Numbered from the stretch's first letter, positions 1 through 9,205 are shown. The stretch: 64,000 bases of DNA from BOG-1155 sp050012495 (GCA_050012495.1 JBEKHB010000014.1:10271-74270), one strand, 5' to 3'. The notes: generated from the letters alone by a model not told the origin. Made by a program: numbers and translations.

Positions 1-1
1 A

Positions 2-361
2 TTCGATCTGGCCGGCGTCACGAAGGCGCCGTCGATAAAGGTGAGACCATGCCGTGTGGCAGAATCACCCGTGCAGTTCGAGTGCCGCTATTACCAGACG
101 ATCCGCTTGCCCGGCAACGGACCCATGGGCACGGTGGATGTGATCATTGGCCGGGTCGTCCTCGTACACATGAAGGACGAGGCACTCACCCAGGACGGGC
201 GTCTCGATATCCTCAAGATCCGTCCCCTGGCCCGTCTCGGGTATTATGACTACACGACGGTAGATTCCATATTCGAGATGGTGATACCCGGCAAGAACTT
301 GTCTCTCCTCAGCGGGCTCGAGGGAGCGCCCGCAAACCGCTCCGATACAACGAGAAAATGA
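2..361 (+). CDS. Flavin reductase-like (FMN-binding split-barrel) protein, C-terminal part
   Basis: The frame is open from the first bases of the window and ends at TGA 359-361, so the N-terminus lies outside. The visible ~119 residues contain a stretch (GRVVLVHMKDEAL, then RPLARLGYYDYTTVDSIFEM) that resembles the C-terminal half of flavin-reductase-like FMN-binding split-barrel proteins, where an Arg-Leu-Gly-Tyr-Tyr run is common. Such proteins bind FMN and often reduce flavin with NAD(P)H. The exact substrate cannot be judged from a fragment. It reads into the esterase gene 46 bp downstream and may share its transcript. Family assignment is from memory of the motif, so moderate confidence. 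Confidence 0.6.
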   Translation, partial: FDLAGVTKAPSIKVRPCRVAESPVQFECRYYQTIRLPGNGPMGTVDVIIGRVVLVHMKDEALTQDGRLDILKIRPLARLGYYDYTTVDSIFEMVIPGKNLSLLSGLEGAPANRSDTTRK

Positions 362-407
362 CTGCTTTATCAGGAAGTTTCAATAAATCTTGCGAGAGGA
401 GGCAATA

Positions 408-2084
408 ATGCGGATTAGACTCGATTTTGCCGGCTGTGTCACGCTCGTCGCTTGTGTGCTGCTCACCAATTGCAGCAGTGTCGGATCAATGACCGGAGCG
501 CCCGCGCTTTCTTCCGGAAAGCCTGTCGCATGTACTGACATCAAGAATCTCTCATACACAGATCAAGCATTCGGCAAATCGGTAACTATTTCCTCGGCTG
601 TGGTTATTCCTGCCGCTGAGGCCACAGTTACTTCACCGGCATTGCCCGAGCTCTGCGAGGTGCGGGGCACGATATGGCCGGAGATAGGCTTTGTCGTAAA
701 AATGCCCGCAACGGGGTGGAACAATCGTTTTTATCAGGTCGGCACTGGTGGAAGCGCCGGCATGATTTTTGAGTGGGCCATGCCGCCTGCTTTAACAGAC
801 GGTTTTGCGGTGGCGGGAACGGATACGGGGCATAAAGCGAAGGCAGGTTATCCCCTTGGCCTCTTCGATCTCTCGTGGGCGTATAATCCGCCGGATAACA
901 GCAACCCTCTGGTGGAGCAGAAGAAGATCGACCACTTCTATCGGGCACAGCACGAGACTGCTGTACTGGCAAAGAAAATTGTGAAAGCCTACTATGGCGG
1001 TGACGCCCGGTATTCGTATTTTGTCGGCTGCTCCAACGGGGGTAGGGAGGGTCTTCTGGAAGCGCAGAAATACCCTGAGGATTTTAACGGCATCATAGCG
1101 GGCGCACCCATGTTTACCCCTCCCTGGGGGGTCATGCAATGGGTCTGGAACGCCCGGCAGATGACCGGAGCGGGATGGATAGATCCCGTCAAACTCCCCC
1201 TCCTGTCTGCGGTGGTCCTGGCGAAATGCGATGGCCTGGACGGCGTAGTGGATGGTCTTATTGATGATCCCCGAAAGTGCAAATTTAATGCTCTCACAGA
1301 TCTTGCACCATGTCCGCAGGATGCGGACGCCCCGAAGTGTTTCACCTCCGCCCAGAGAAAAGCCATTTTCAACATCTATGACGGGCCGAGAACATCGGAC
1401 GGCAGGCTGCTCTACCCGGGCACCGCGTTCGGGTCAGAGACCATCGCATTTGACCCCGTACAGAAGAGGCTGAAGAGCGGCTGGGAGGGTCAGAATACCG
1501 CTGCTTCCGTCGAAACCACCTTAAATGTTATCACAGGAAACGGCATGTTTCAGTATCTTGTCTTCATCCCTGCTCCCGGGCCGTCCTGGAACTACACCAT
1601 GTTCAATTTCGATACCGACCCGGAAAGAATGGCCGTCCGCAACGATATATGGCGCGCCGACAGGACGGATATGAGAACCTTCAAAGCAAAAGGAGGCAAG
1701 ATAATTCTCTGGCATGGGACGGCAGACAACTATAACTCGCCCTATTGGTCCTACAAATACTATGATGCGGTGCGTGCGGATATGGGGACGCAGGAGACAG
1801 CGGCGTTTATGAAATTCTACACAGTTCCGGGAGCATTCCATTGCAGGGGCGGTGTAGGCTGTTTTACGAGCGATGCACTCTGGATCAAGCAGCTCGTGGA
1901 TTGGGTCGAAAAGGGAGTCGAGCCGGGTACGATTATCGGGGCCCGTCCTCCCATCCCGGCCTTGAATCTGCCTGCCAGAAGCAGGCCTTTCTGCCCGTAT
2001 CTACAGATTGCAGTATACAAGGGCTCAGGCAGCATCGATGAAGCGGCCAATTTCAGTTGTGTGAATCCGGCGCCGCGTCCATGA
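408..2084 (+). CDS. Tannase/feruloyl esterase family protein, exported (probable lipoprotein)
   Basis: A 558-residue protein. ATG 408 is chosen because AGGAGG lies 6 bases upstream; an in-frame TTG at 390 has no such site. Residues 1-22 form a signal peptide ending in LLTNC, a slightly off-consensus lipobox. The family's CS-D-HC arrangement is visible: the serine nucleophile in GCSNGGREG (~residue 208), and the histidine with its paired cysteine in AFHCRGG near the C-terminus. The family hydrolyses ester bonds of gallates, ferulates or related aromatic esters. Length fits the family (500-600). Location next to short-chain dehydrogenases and an acyl-CoA degradation cluster suggests release of aromatic or other organic acids outside the cytoplasm, but the substrate is not readable. 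Confidence 0.85.
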   Translation: MRIRLDFAGCVTLVACVLLTNCSSVGSMTGAPALSSGKPVACTDIKNLSYTDQAFGKSVTISSAVVIPAAEATVTSPALPELCEVRGTIWPEIGFVVKMPATGWNNRFYQVGTGGSAGMIFEWAMPPALTDGFAVAGTDTGHKAKAGYPLGLFDLSWAYNPPDNSNPLVEQKKIDHFYRAQHETAVLAKKIVKAYYGGDARYSYFVGCSNGGREGLLEAQKYPEDFNGIIAGAPMFTPPWGVMQWVWNARQMTGAGWIDPVKLPLLSAVVLAKCDGLDGVVDGLIDDPRKCKFNALTDLAPCPQDADAPKCFTSAQRKAIFNIYDGPRTSDGRLLYPGTAFGSETIAFDPVQKRLKSGWEGQNTAASVETTLNVITGNGMFQYLVFIPAPGPSWNYTMFNFDTDPERMAVRNDIWRADRTDMRTFKAKGGKIILWHGTADNYNSPYWSYKYYDAVRADMGTQETAAFMKFYTVPGAFHCRGGVGCFTSDALWIKQLVDWVEKGVEPGTIIGARPPIPALNLPARSRPFCPYLQIAVYKGSGSIDEAANFSCVNPAPRP

Positions 2085-2294
2085 GCCTTATTAACCGATA
2101 CGTCCATTCCCGGCGTCCTCAAAAATGGCTCCGGGCGGGACACAACGAATGAGACAGCGACTATACCGCCTCCGTTCAAAGAATTAAGGGAGCCGGCATA
2201 GTCGCGTTTTCCTTGCGCATACGCGCAAATGACCCGCCGTACAATGGCGGGGAGGGAAAGTGTGAAGTATGAAGGGATGTGCGGTTGAAGCCTT

Positions 2295-3077
2295 CTATTT
2301 TGCCGTACATCCCCCGTCCACCACGAGCATCTGTCCGCACATGTAGTTCGAGGCCGCCGATGCCAGAAAGATGGCCGCACCTTTCAGCTCTTCCGGTTGT
2401 GCCTGCCTCCCCATGGGTGTGAAGCCGGAGACCATCTTGTCAAACTCGGGGGTGTAGCTATTGCCGTCCCCGATGTTCGTGAGGAAGAAGCCCGGACATA
2501 TGGCGTTGACATTGATCCCCAGAGGGGCGTATTCGATTCCCAGCTCGCGCGTGAGGTTGACCACCGCTCCTTTCGCGGTGTTGTACGCAGGGACCGGGAA
2601 GAGGTGTCCCGAAGCGGCGAGCCCAAAGATGGATGCGATGTTGATGATCTTGCCGCTCTTCTGCTTCACCATGATTTTGAGGGCTTCCCTGCTGCAAAAA
2701 AAGACGCCTTGAAGGTCCACGGCCAGAACGCTGTTCCACGCCTCCGTCGTGAATTCGTGCAGGGGTTTCGGTTCCCTTTCGACGACGCCTGCGTTGTTGA
2801 AGAGGATGTCCAGACGGCCGAAGGTCTCCACCGTCTTCCCCATGAGGCGGACGCAATTGTCTTCTTTCGCTACGTCACATAAGACGGCGATGGCCTTCCG
2901 CCCTATTTTCTTAATCTTTGCGACGGTCTTCTTCATGCCCTTTGCGTCGATATCCGCACAGACCACATCCGCCCCCGCCTCGGCCATTGCCTCGGCAAAT
3001 GCCGCGCCTAGCCCGGTGGCGGCGCCCGTCACCACAGCAACTTTGCCGTCCAGTTCAAACATTTTGAACGAATGCAT
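2295..3077 (-). CDS. Short-chain dehydrogenase/reductase (SDR), 3-ketoacyl reductase-like
   Basis: Classical SDR of ~260 residues. The NAD(P)-binding TGAATGLG motif sits near the N-terminus, NNAG about residue 95, and the catalytic Ser/Tyr-x3-Lys in IASIFG and YNTAKGA; CPGFFLT follows. The start at 3077 (MHSFKMFELDGK) has GGAGG 7 bases upstream and gives the usual short lead before the first strand; an in-frame ATG at 3104 with GGGAGGGG upstream is an equally strong alternative. Such enzymes oxidise or reduce a hydroxy/keto group with NAD(P)H. It lies 70 bp behind a second SDR and downstream of the liv transporter genes on the same strand, so it probably acts on the imported compound or its CoA ester. 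Confidence 0.85.
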   Translation of the reverse strand: MHSFKMFELDGKVAVVTGAATGLGAAFAEAMAEAGADVVCADIDAKGMKKTVAKIKKIGRKAIAVLCDVAKEDNCVRLMGKTVETFGRLDILFNNAGVVEREPKPLHEFTTEAWNSVLAVDLQGVFFCSREALKIMVKQKSGKIINIASIFGLAASGHLFPVPAYNTAKGAVVNLTRELGIEYAPLGINVNAICPGFFLTNIGDGNSYTPEFDKMVSGFTPMGRQAQPEELKGAAIFLASAASNYMCGQMLVVDGGCTAK

Positions 3078-3147
3078 GATCACGCCTCCATGTGGTGTTC
3101 CCATAGCTACCCCTCCCTTTAAAGGTTTGTGTCGGCCATGATCCGGC

Positions 3148-3942
3148 TCAGTATGTCGGGAAGTCATGCCCTCCATCTATGCCTATCAACTGGCCGGTAA
3201 TCATGTTTGTGTCGTCCGACGCCAACCAGGCAACCACGCGTGCGATGTCCTCCGGCTTCAGCGGCACCTTTATCGCCTGTTTTTGTTGAGTGAACCAGTT
3301 TGTCACCTCATTCTCCGGGACGTTGAGGATCGGCGCCAAAGCCTTCCGATTTTCATCCCACCATGGGGTCTCGACGGGCCCCGGACAGACGGCGTTTACG
3401 GTGATCCCGTAAGGGGCAACCTCCTTTGCCAGCGCCACCGTCATAGCAATCTGTCCCGCCTTTGAAATGGCGTAGGCGCCCATCAACGGTTGGGCCTGCC
3501 TGCCCACCGCCGACGACATATTGATGACGCGACCCGCTTTTTGCTGGATCATCTGAGGAATCACATACTTGATACACAGGTAGGAGCCCCGCAGATTGAC
3601 GCCCATGGTTTCATCCCAGACGTCGGTGGGGGTCTCCCAGAGGGGCGCTACCTTCCCGAGCCCCGCATTATTCACCAGTATGTCGATTTTGGAGAACGCC
3701 GACAGGGTTTTTTTCACCATTTCCTGGACGTCGGCCTCCTTTCGAAGGTCGCATAACACACCGATCGCAGGTGCGCCCTTTTTGCCGATCTCTTCGACGA
3801 CCTGGTTCGCGGAAGGCCCATCCACGTCCGCTATAACCACGGACGCCCCTCTAGCCGCCAGCTCAAAGGCTATGGCTCTTCCTAAACCCTTGGCGCCTCC
3901 TGTCACTATTGCCGTCCTCCCTGATAGTATCTGTTCTGCCAT
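3148..3942 (-). CDS. Short-chain dehydrogenase/reductase (SDR)
   Basis: 264-residue classical SDR starting at MAEQILSGRTAIVTGG, with AGGGGAGG upstream of ATG 3942. Visible motifs are TGGAKGLG (cofactor loop), NNAG, the catalytic serine in MSSAVGR and YAISKAG (Tyr-x3-Lys), followed by CPGPVETPW. The acidic residue after the second strand (VIADVD) suggests NAD(H) rather than NADP(H); that is a rule of thumb, not proof. It is the first of two tandem SDR genes behind livM, 10 bp... 70 bp spacing class typical of one transcript. The two are clearly different paralogues, not a recent duplication, so they probably catalyse distinct redox steps. Confidence 0.87.
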   Translation of the reverse strand: MAEQILSGRTAIVTGGAKGLGRAIAFELAARGASVVIADVDGPSANQVVEEIGKKGAPAIGVLCDLRKEADVQEMVKKTLSAFSKIDILVNNAGLGKVAPLWETPTDVWDETMGVNLRGSYLCIKYVIPQMIQQKAGRVINMSSAVGRQAQPLMGAYAISKAGQIAMTVALAKEVAPYGITVNAVCPGPVETPWWDENRKALAPILNVPENEVTNWFTQQKQAIKVPLKPEDIARVVAWLASDDTNMITGQLIGIDGGHDFPTY

Positions 3943-4015
3943 CGTAGCCTCCCCTGATTTTCGGTGACGAGATCTTACCCCCCTTTTCATTCCCCGATAG
4001 CGCACATCCCGGATA

Positions 4016-4957
4016 CTAAAGACGACGAACCGGGAAAAGGTTAACGCGAAATTTCTCCTGCAAGGTGCCCACGATCCCTTTCGGGGCGAAAAAGATCACC
4101 CCAATGGTCACGATCCCCAGGATAATCAGATTATACCCCACATATTCCGATAGGTATTGTTGTAATAGGACATAAATGATCGCCCCGATTATTGGTCCCT
4201 CCAAAGTCCCTATGCCACCTATAATCACGATAAATAGCAGCTTTACTGTCCAACCGATGCCAAAGGCCTCAAAGGGCTGGATGAATATGGCATTGAGGTA
4301 GAGCACCCCGGCCGATAACCCGGTAATAAACGCACTTATCAGGAAACAGATGAATTTACATCGGAAGATATTTACCCCCACCGCCCCGGATGCCTGATCG
4401 TCGTCCCTGATAGCCGTCAGAGCCAGGCCGAGACTGGATCTGAGCAAGAAAAATACGAGGGCAACCGAGCAGACGCACAAGATCATTGCCGCGTAGTATA
4501 CCGCAGACATGGAAAGCTTATAGGCAGGCTGTATAAATATGCCCATTCCGTATTTCACGTATCCCCAATTGCTAAAGCATATCCCCAGGGCTTCAGCAAT
4601 GATCCAGGTTCCGATGGAAAAATAGACCCCTTTCATTCTGAAGACGGGCATAGATATGAGCACCGCAAGAATTACGGACATAAGCCCGCCAAAGAGAACG
4701 CCAAGAAAAACCGGAACCCCATAGTACATGGAGGATATAGCAAGGGTGTAACCACCCAATCCGATAAACATCTGCTGCCCTAAAGAGACCATGCCCGAAT
4801 ACCCGGCCAACAGGTTCCACATGGAAGCAAGGGCGATGTAGATGCATACTAACAATCCGACGCTGACGACGTATTGTGAAGCCCAGACGGGTGCTGTCAC
4901 AAGGAATGTCAATAGGAAGGCGATGACCGCAAGTCTGATGCCATTGGCCCGGATCAA
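4016..4957 (-). CDS. livM: Branched-chain amino-acid type ABC transporter permease LivM
   Basis: 313 residues, strongly hydrophobic with eight or more membrane segments. The YSGMVSLGQQMFIGLGGY stretch near residue 55 and the RDDDQASGAVGVN loop near residue 185 are typical of LivM-type permeases, the latter being the coupling-helix region that contacts the ATPases. It starts 5 bp after the stop of the livH-type gene and forms the membrane channel with it. The family imports branched-chain amino acids, but in anaerobes related systems also carry aromatic acids, urea or amides; here the neighbouring dehydrogenases hint at an organic acid. Confidence 0.92.
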   Translation of the reverse strand: MIRANGIRLAVIAFLLTFLVTAPVWASQYVVSVGLLVCIYIALASMWNLLAGYSGMVSLGQQMFIGLGGYTLAISSMYYGVPVFLGVLFGGLMSVILAVLISMPVFRMKGVYFSIGTWIIAEALGICFSNWGYVKYGMGIFIQPAYKLSMSAVYYAAMILCVCSVALVFFLLRSSLGLALTAIRDDDQASGAVGVNIFRCKFICFLISAFITGLSAGVLYLNAIFIQPFEAFGIGWTVKLLFIVIIGGIGTLEGPIIGAIIYVLLQQYLSEYVGYNLIILGIVTIGVIFFAPKGIVGTLQEKFRVNLFPVRRL

Positions 4958-4962
4958 AATGC

Positions 4963-5826
4963 TTACCTCCTTCCCAATAATCCCTGAGGCTTTATAGTCA
5001 AAACAATAATCAGAATCATATAGCCGCTCAACAACTGAAATCCGGGTCCGAGAATACGCCCGCCGAACAGTTGAGAGACGCCCAGAACAAGACCCCCGAT
5101 AAATGTCCCGGGCAGACTCCCGAGACCGCCGATAATGACCACGCCAAAGGCGATAATCAGATACTGGGTTCCGGAATGTGGGTAAAAAGTAAAGGTCATG
5201 CCTACGAGTACTCCCGAGATAGCCGCAGTAACAGCAGCAATCCCCATGGCGTAGGCATAGACCTTTTTGACGTCTATTCCCATGAGTTTAGCGGCGGTTA
5301 CATTATCGGCCGAGGCATTAATGGCCCACCCCAGGTAGGTCCTTTTCATGAACTGCTGGAGTACTACTAAAACGAGAAGCCCTGCGGTGAAATTTAGCAG
5401 GTGGATTAAGGGGATATGAAAAAAGCCGAACACATCGATGCTCTTGATGACCAAGGCTGTCTTTAAAGAACGGGCATCAGGAGTGAAGATAAGGAGCAAA
5501 GCGTTTTCCAGGATAATGGAAAGCCCGAAAGAGATCATGAGGAAGGGTTCCATCGCTCTTTGCATGACTCTGTTAAAGAAAAAGATCTGCAGCAGATACC
5601 CTATGAAAAACATGAGAGGTATGACGAGGAAAAGCGTGAATACGGGATGTATCCCCAATACCTGCACAAACAGCAGGCTGAAATAGCTTGAAAGGATCAT
5701 CAAATCGCCATGGGCCAGGTTTACCTGTCTCATGATCCCGAAGACCATGGAAAGCCCTATACCGATGGCCGCGTAGAGGCCGCCTAACAAAATCCCGTTG
5801 ATCAATAATCCCAAAGAGGGCAGCAT
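4963..5826 (-). CDS. livH: Branched-chain amino-acid type ABC transporter permease LivH
   Basis: 287-residue integral membrane protein. The N-terminal GGLYAAIGIGLSMVFGIMRQ and NLAHGDLMIL stretches, and the later INASADNVTAAKLMGIDVKK loop, mark it as LivH. FGVVIIGGLGSLPGTFIGGL is the usual C-terminal signature. It partners with LivM to form the inner-membrane pore. A 55-bp gap separates it from the upstream livF-type gene, and livM follows after 5 bp, so all are likely co-transcribed. Confidence 0.93.
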   Translation of the reverse strand: MLPSLGLLINGILLGGLYAAIGIGLSMVFGIMRQVNLAHGDLMILSSYFSLLFVQVLGIHPVFTLFLVIPLMFFIGYLLQIFFFNRVMQRAMEPFLMISFGLSIILENALLLIFTPDARSLKTALVIKSIDVFGFFHIPLIHLLNFTAGLLVLVVLQQFMKRTYLGWAINASADNVTAAKLMGIDVKKVYAYAMGIAAVTAAISGVLVGMTFTFYPHSGTQYLIIAFGVVIIGGLGSLPGTFIGGLVLGVSQLFGGRILGPGFQLLSGYMILIIVLTIKPQGLLGRR

Positions 5827-5881
5827 CGCATGTAACTCCTTACGCTCCCGTTTCGGAGGACAAATAAAGCGTTCTTTTCAC

Positions 5882-6592
5882 TTAAAGGCCGAAATAGGCT
5901 CGTCGCACTTCATTTTCGGTGAAACGTTTCGGATCCCCTTTCAGGCTCACCTTTCCCTCCTGAAGAATGTATGCCGAAGAAGCGGTCTTGAGACTTCTTT
6001 TGACATCCTGTTCTACCAGGATAACCGTCATGCCCTCTTGATTGATTCGCTTAACGGTTTGGTAGAGTACCTTGATCACTAAGGGACTCAACCCCAGAGA
6101 GATCTCATCGAAAAGGATCAAACGAGGTTCGGACATGAGAGCCCGGCCGATAGCCAGCATCTGTTGCTCACCTCCGCTCAAATCGGTTCCCATCTGGTGA
6201 ATCCTTGCTTCTAGAGGAGGAAACAGAGTGAAGACGTTCTCAAGGGCTTTTTTCTTGTTCTTCCGCGCCCGAGGCGTGTAGGACCCGATAAGCAAGTTTT
6301 CGAGGACGGTGAGGTTAGAGAAAATCTGTCGGCCTTCGGGGACTAAAGAGACGCCTAGTTTGACAATATCATGTGGCTCGAGATGGCTGATCGGCTTTTC
6401 ATTAAAACGGATGCTTCCGGAGCGAGGTTTCAAGAGGCCGGCGATCGCCTTGAGAAGTGTTGATTTGCCCGCCCCATTGGCACCCATAATAGAGACGATC
6501 TGACCTTTTTCCGCATCAAGCGTAATGTCTGAAAGTGCTTGTAATCCCCCATAGCACACGTCCAGATTCTTTATCTCAAGCACAGGGGTCAA
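5882..6592 (-). CDS. livF: Branched-chain amino-acid type ABC transporter ATPase LivF
   Basis: 236-residue ABC ATPase. Walker A is GANGAGKST, the signature is LSGGEQQMLAIGRAL and Walker B is LILFDEISLGLSP; the closing histidine of the usual switch is replaced by VEQDVKRS, which is normal in LivF. Its ATG overlaps the TGA of livG by four bases (ATGA), indicating translational coupling. LivF and LivG form the ATPase pair that drives the LivH/LivM pore. Confidence 0.93.
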   Translation of the reverse strand: MTPVLEIKNLDVCYGGLQALSDITLDAEKGQIVSIMGANGAGKSTLLKAIAGLLKPRSGSIRFNEKPISHLEPHDIVKLGVSLVPEGRQIFSNLTVLENLLIGSYTPRARKNKKKALENVFTLFPPLEARIHQMGTDLSGGEQQMLAIGRALMSEPRLILFDEISLGLSPLVIKVLYQTVKRINQEGMTVILVEQDVKRSLKTASSAYILQEGKVSLKGDPKRFTENEVRRAYFGL

Positions 6593-7317
6593 TCTTCCTC
6601 CTCGGACCCCAGATAAACCCTCTGAACCTCCTCTGAGCTGAACGCTTCTTCAGGTTTGCCGCTAAACAGTTCCCGGCCAAAATTCATCACCAGTAATCGA
6701 TCGGGACCTCTTTGCATGGCCATGATGATGTGTTCCACCCAAAGTATCGTAATCCCGTCTTTTCGCGCCGAATGAATAATCTTCAAAATTTCCTCCACTT
6801 CACGCTCTACAAGCCCTCCGGCTACTTCATCGACCAGGAGAAGTATTGGGTCCGTTGAGAGGGCCCTGGCTAACTCTAACCGTTTTCGGTCAAAGAGGGG
6901 CAAAAACCCGGCGATTACATGTCTCTTGGCGAGCAGTCCTGTTTTTTCGAGGATCTCTTCACATTTCTTTTTGGATTGTTTATAGTTTTTTCCTCCACCA
7001 TAGATAGAACCGACCAAAAGGTTCTCCAGAACGGTCATGTTCAGAAAAGGCTTTGGAATCTGATAGGTCCGGGCAATACCCTGGCGGCATTTTTGATATA
7101 CCGGATCGAAAGTCATATCCTTTCCGTCAAATATGACTGTTCCCCGGTCCGGTCGAATGTCACCGGTAATGAGGTTGAACACCGTCGTTTTCCCAGCGCC
7201 GTTGGGGCCGATGATACCCAAGATTTCCCCACGATCCACCCCAAAACTGAGGTCGAAAACTGCCGTCAGTTTTCCAAAGAATTTGGAAAGGTTGTTAACG
7301 CTGAGTAGGTCCGGCAT
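6589..7317 (-). CDS. livG: Branched-chain amino-acid type ABC transporter ATPase LivG
   Basis: 242 residues, starting MPDLLSVNNLSKFFGK. Walker A is GPNGAGKTT and GIARTYQIPKPF is the LivG-type Q-loop. The ABC signature is weak: where most LivG proteins read LSYG/LSGG, this one reads LFDRKRLELARAL, retaining only the RLELARAL half. Walker B is ILLLVDEVAGGL. LivG-like proteins with a degenerate signature (PLFDRKRLELARALA) occur in importers of this type. It leads the ATPase pair and overlaps livF by 4 bp; the binding-protein gene lies 270 bp upstream. Confidence 0.92.
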   Translation of the reverse strand: MPDLLSVNNLSKFFGKLTAVFDLSFGVDRGEILGIIGPNGAGKTTVFNLITGDIRPDRGTVIFDGKDMTFDPVYQKCRQGIARTYQIPKPFLNMTVLENLLVGSIYGGGKNYKQSKKKCEEILEKTGLLAKRHVIAGFLPLFDRKRLELARALSTDPILLLVDEVAGGLVEREVEEILKIIHSARKDGITILWVEHIIMAMQRGPDRLLVMNFGRELFSGKPEEAFSSEEVQRVYLGSEEED

Positions 7318-7587
7318 CAGTCTCTCTTCACACTTCTTCGGTATCGCCGTCTTATTAACAGTCTCACCATAGTCCAGACATCCTTTTCACCCCCACCCCC
7401 ACCCTTCCCCCTCGATGGGGAGGGAACCTATCCATCCTTCTCCCCTTGCGGGCGAGGGTGAGGGGTGTTTGCACCGCGCTCTTCTTGCGAGACTGTCGAA
7501 AAAGTGAAGTTGCGTCATGTAAAGCAGTTACACACAAGGATAACGGTTTCTCCGGTTTCCCGACAGTCTCAGGGTGAGCCTCATGCG
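7318..7587. repeat. livK-livG interval with two palindromic repeats
   Basis: This 270-bp gap contains no gene. At 7388-7468 a C-rich/G-rich imperfect inverted repeat (CACCCCCACCC against GGGTGAGGGGTG) encloses an inner CCCCTCGATGGGG hairpin. At 7489-7570 an 82-bp segment is bounded by perfect 10-bp inverted repeats (GAGACTGTCG / CGACAGTCTC). They lie between livK and livG and could form stem-loops that lower transcription of the downstream ATPase and permease genes relative to the binding protein, as is common for such operons. The 82-bp unit also has the form of a small non-autonomous mobile element. Confidence 0.6.
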
Positions 7588-8862
7588 TCAACTTCGTGGC
7601 AGTGGGAAAATCATCTTGGCCGAGCACGGGATTTTGGGATAAGTCCCATTGTAGACCGTATTCAGATCCCAGGGCCACTTTTTGCCCTTGACCCACTGTC
7701 CCCCAAGCAATGGGGTCAAACAGAAATTCTTTTCATTGAATTTAATGGGGCCCATTATCGTCTTGAGATCTGTTTGAGCCAAGGCCTGTCTGACCTTCTT
7801 TTTGTCAACAGACCCTGCACGCTTCAGGGCGTCGGCAAAAAGCTCGAAGCCGGTGTAATCGAGACCCAGGGGTGAGGTCCATTGCCTCCCGGTCTTTTTA
7901 GTCCACGCTTCGGCCAGGTCATTGCAGGAGATCCCGGTCAATGATGACTTGAATGGATGTGTCGGCGCCCATAAGATGTCGTTCATGAGTCCGCTTGGAA
8001 GGTCTCCGCCTATGGCTTCGACGGCAGCCGGAAATAGGATCGCCTTTGAGATAGTGGCCATTTTGGGAATAAATCCCAGTTGGTGGCACTGCCTCCACAG
8101 TGCTGCGAAATCAGGCGGGATGGGCACCCCTTCGAGGATTTCGACCTTTTCTTTTTTCCAGGTATTGATGAAGGCACTGAAATCTTGGAGCCCGTATGGG
8201 AACCTTCCCGGATCCACAACCTTGTAGCCCCGTTTCTCGGCTCGCTCTTTGTACAGCGTGGAAAATACCGTTCCATCGGGATCATTGGGCCAGAAACCTC
8301 CTACCACCTTGTTATGCTTGCCTGCCTGTTCATCCCACATGCCTATGTGGAGATCGATAAGTTGATCGACGGACACAAAGTAGAGAAAGGCCCATTTGTA
8401 AGGACCTCCGGTTAACCAGGGCTCTATGGGCCCATATGTAGTGAGACATGGAACCTCATACCTTTGGCAGATAGCGCTCACGGGATTGATTGTGTCGGGT
8501 GTACCCGCACCCATCATGAAGTCGACCTTTTCCTTCAAGATCAGCCTGGAAGCAATATCAGCAGTCTTTGTGGGATTGCTCTCGGTATCCATGGATATGA
8601 CTTTGATCGGCAGTTTCTTGCCCAAATCCTTGATGAATACGCCGCCCTGTTTGTTGATCTCGGTGGTTGCGTACTCATCAATAAACGTCGCAGTTTCTCC
8701 GAAGACAGCGATAGGTCCAGTGATTGGCGCCGGATGACCAATCAGGATATATTCTTTCGTCTTGGCCCAGGTACTTGACGGCGCCATGGAAGATCCGACT
8801 GCCGCCGCTACCCCCGCAGCTCCTACTGTCTTGAGGAATGTTCTTCGGGTTACATTTTTCAT
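7588..8862 (-). CDS. Branched-chain amino-acid type ABC transporter substrate-binding protein
   Basis: 424 residues from ATG 8862, chosen because AAGGAG stands just upstream. The N-terminus MKNVTRRTFLKTVGAAGVA is a twin-arginine type signal (RRTFLK) with a hydrophobic stretch and an AxA-like site, so it should be folded before export to the periplasm. The rest is a type I periplasmic binding fold (GHPAPITGPIAVFGE, GAGTPDTINPVSAICQRYEVP). It captures the ligand for LivFGHM. Tat export is unusual for classic LivK but frequent in paralogues that bind organic acids or amides, hence no livK symbol is asserted. First gene of the probable liv-SDR transcript. Confidence 0.9.
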   Translation of the reverse strand: MKNVTRRTFLKTVGAAGVAAAVGSSMAPSSTWAKTKEYILIGHPAPITGPIAVFGETATFIDEYATTEINKQGGVFIKDLGKKLPIKVISMDTESNPTKTADIASRLILKEKVDFMMGAGTPDTINPVSAICQRYEVPCLTTYGPIEPWLTGGPYKWAFLYFVSVDQLIDLHIGMWDEQAGKHNKVVGGFWPNDPDGTVFSTLYKERAEKRGYKVVDPGRFPYGLQDFSAFINTWKKEKVEILEGVPIPPDFAALWRQCHQLGFIPKMATISKAILFPAAVEAIGGDLPSGLMNDILWAPTHPFKSSLTGISCNDLAEAWTKKTGRQWTSPLGLDYTGFELFADALKRAGSVDKKKVRQALAQTDLKTIMGPIKFNEKNFCLTPLLGGQWVKGKKWPWDLNTVYNGTYPKIPCSAKMIFPLPRS

Positions 8863-9116
8863 AGTTTCTCCTTTATGGGAAAATAGCCTCAAAATCCCCA
8901 TGGTTTTCTATGACCACGCTCACTTGAACGGACCCCGGAACAGCCGTAACACCATACCGCAGACCTGCCTTCACCTCCTTTCTCTCAACGAATACCTCGC
9001 TTCATCTTCCATTCCCTTAATGTGCCTTTTTTGCGATTCTATATAGATTTTTATCGCGCGCTGAAGAGTACTTCAACACAAACTTTCTAATGAATTCATA
9101 AGTCACGTGTAGTCCA
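8863..9116. other. Upstream region of the liv operon
   Basis: No gene is recognised in the part of the livK-tetR interval nearest to livK. It should hold the minus-strand promoter of the liv-SDR transcript, but I could not pick a convincing -35/-10 pair by eye. With a TetR gene on the far side, an operator would be expected between 8863 and 9384. Confidence 0.4.
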
Positions 9117-9205
9117 CCGGTAAAGCCGGGTGCGTATTCCGACAAAGTCGCGCATGCGTTCCGACGTAAACGGGCCATCTGTTCCGGGTCAAACCGGCCA
9201 CCCGT
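9117..9205 (-). mobile_element. Probable fossil IS21-family terminus (multiple terminal repeats)
   Basis: On the minus strand three imperfect units, about 22-23 bp apart, carry GGAA preceded by a pyrimidine-rich spacer and TGGCC/TGGCCC: the TTCC cores on the plus strand lie at 9137, 9159 and 9182. This spacing and the TGGCCGG...GGAATACGCA wording match the terminal repeats I know from IS21-type elements. No istA or istB gene is present, so only an end remains. The short open frame across it (9017-9223) is therefore not taken as a gene. Similarity is judged from memory. Confidence 0.4.

Noticed and set aside
2085..2294. CCCGCC-GGCGGG hairpin near 2230 as a terminator
   Set aside because: No T-run on either strand; too weak to call.
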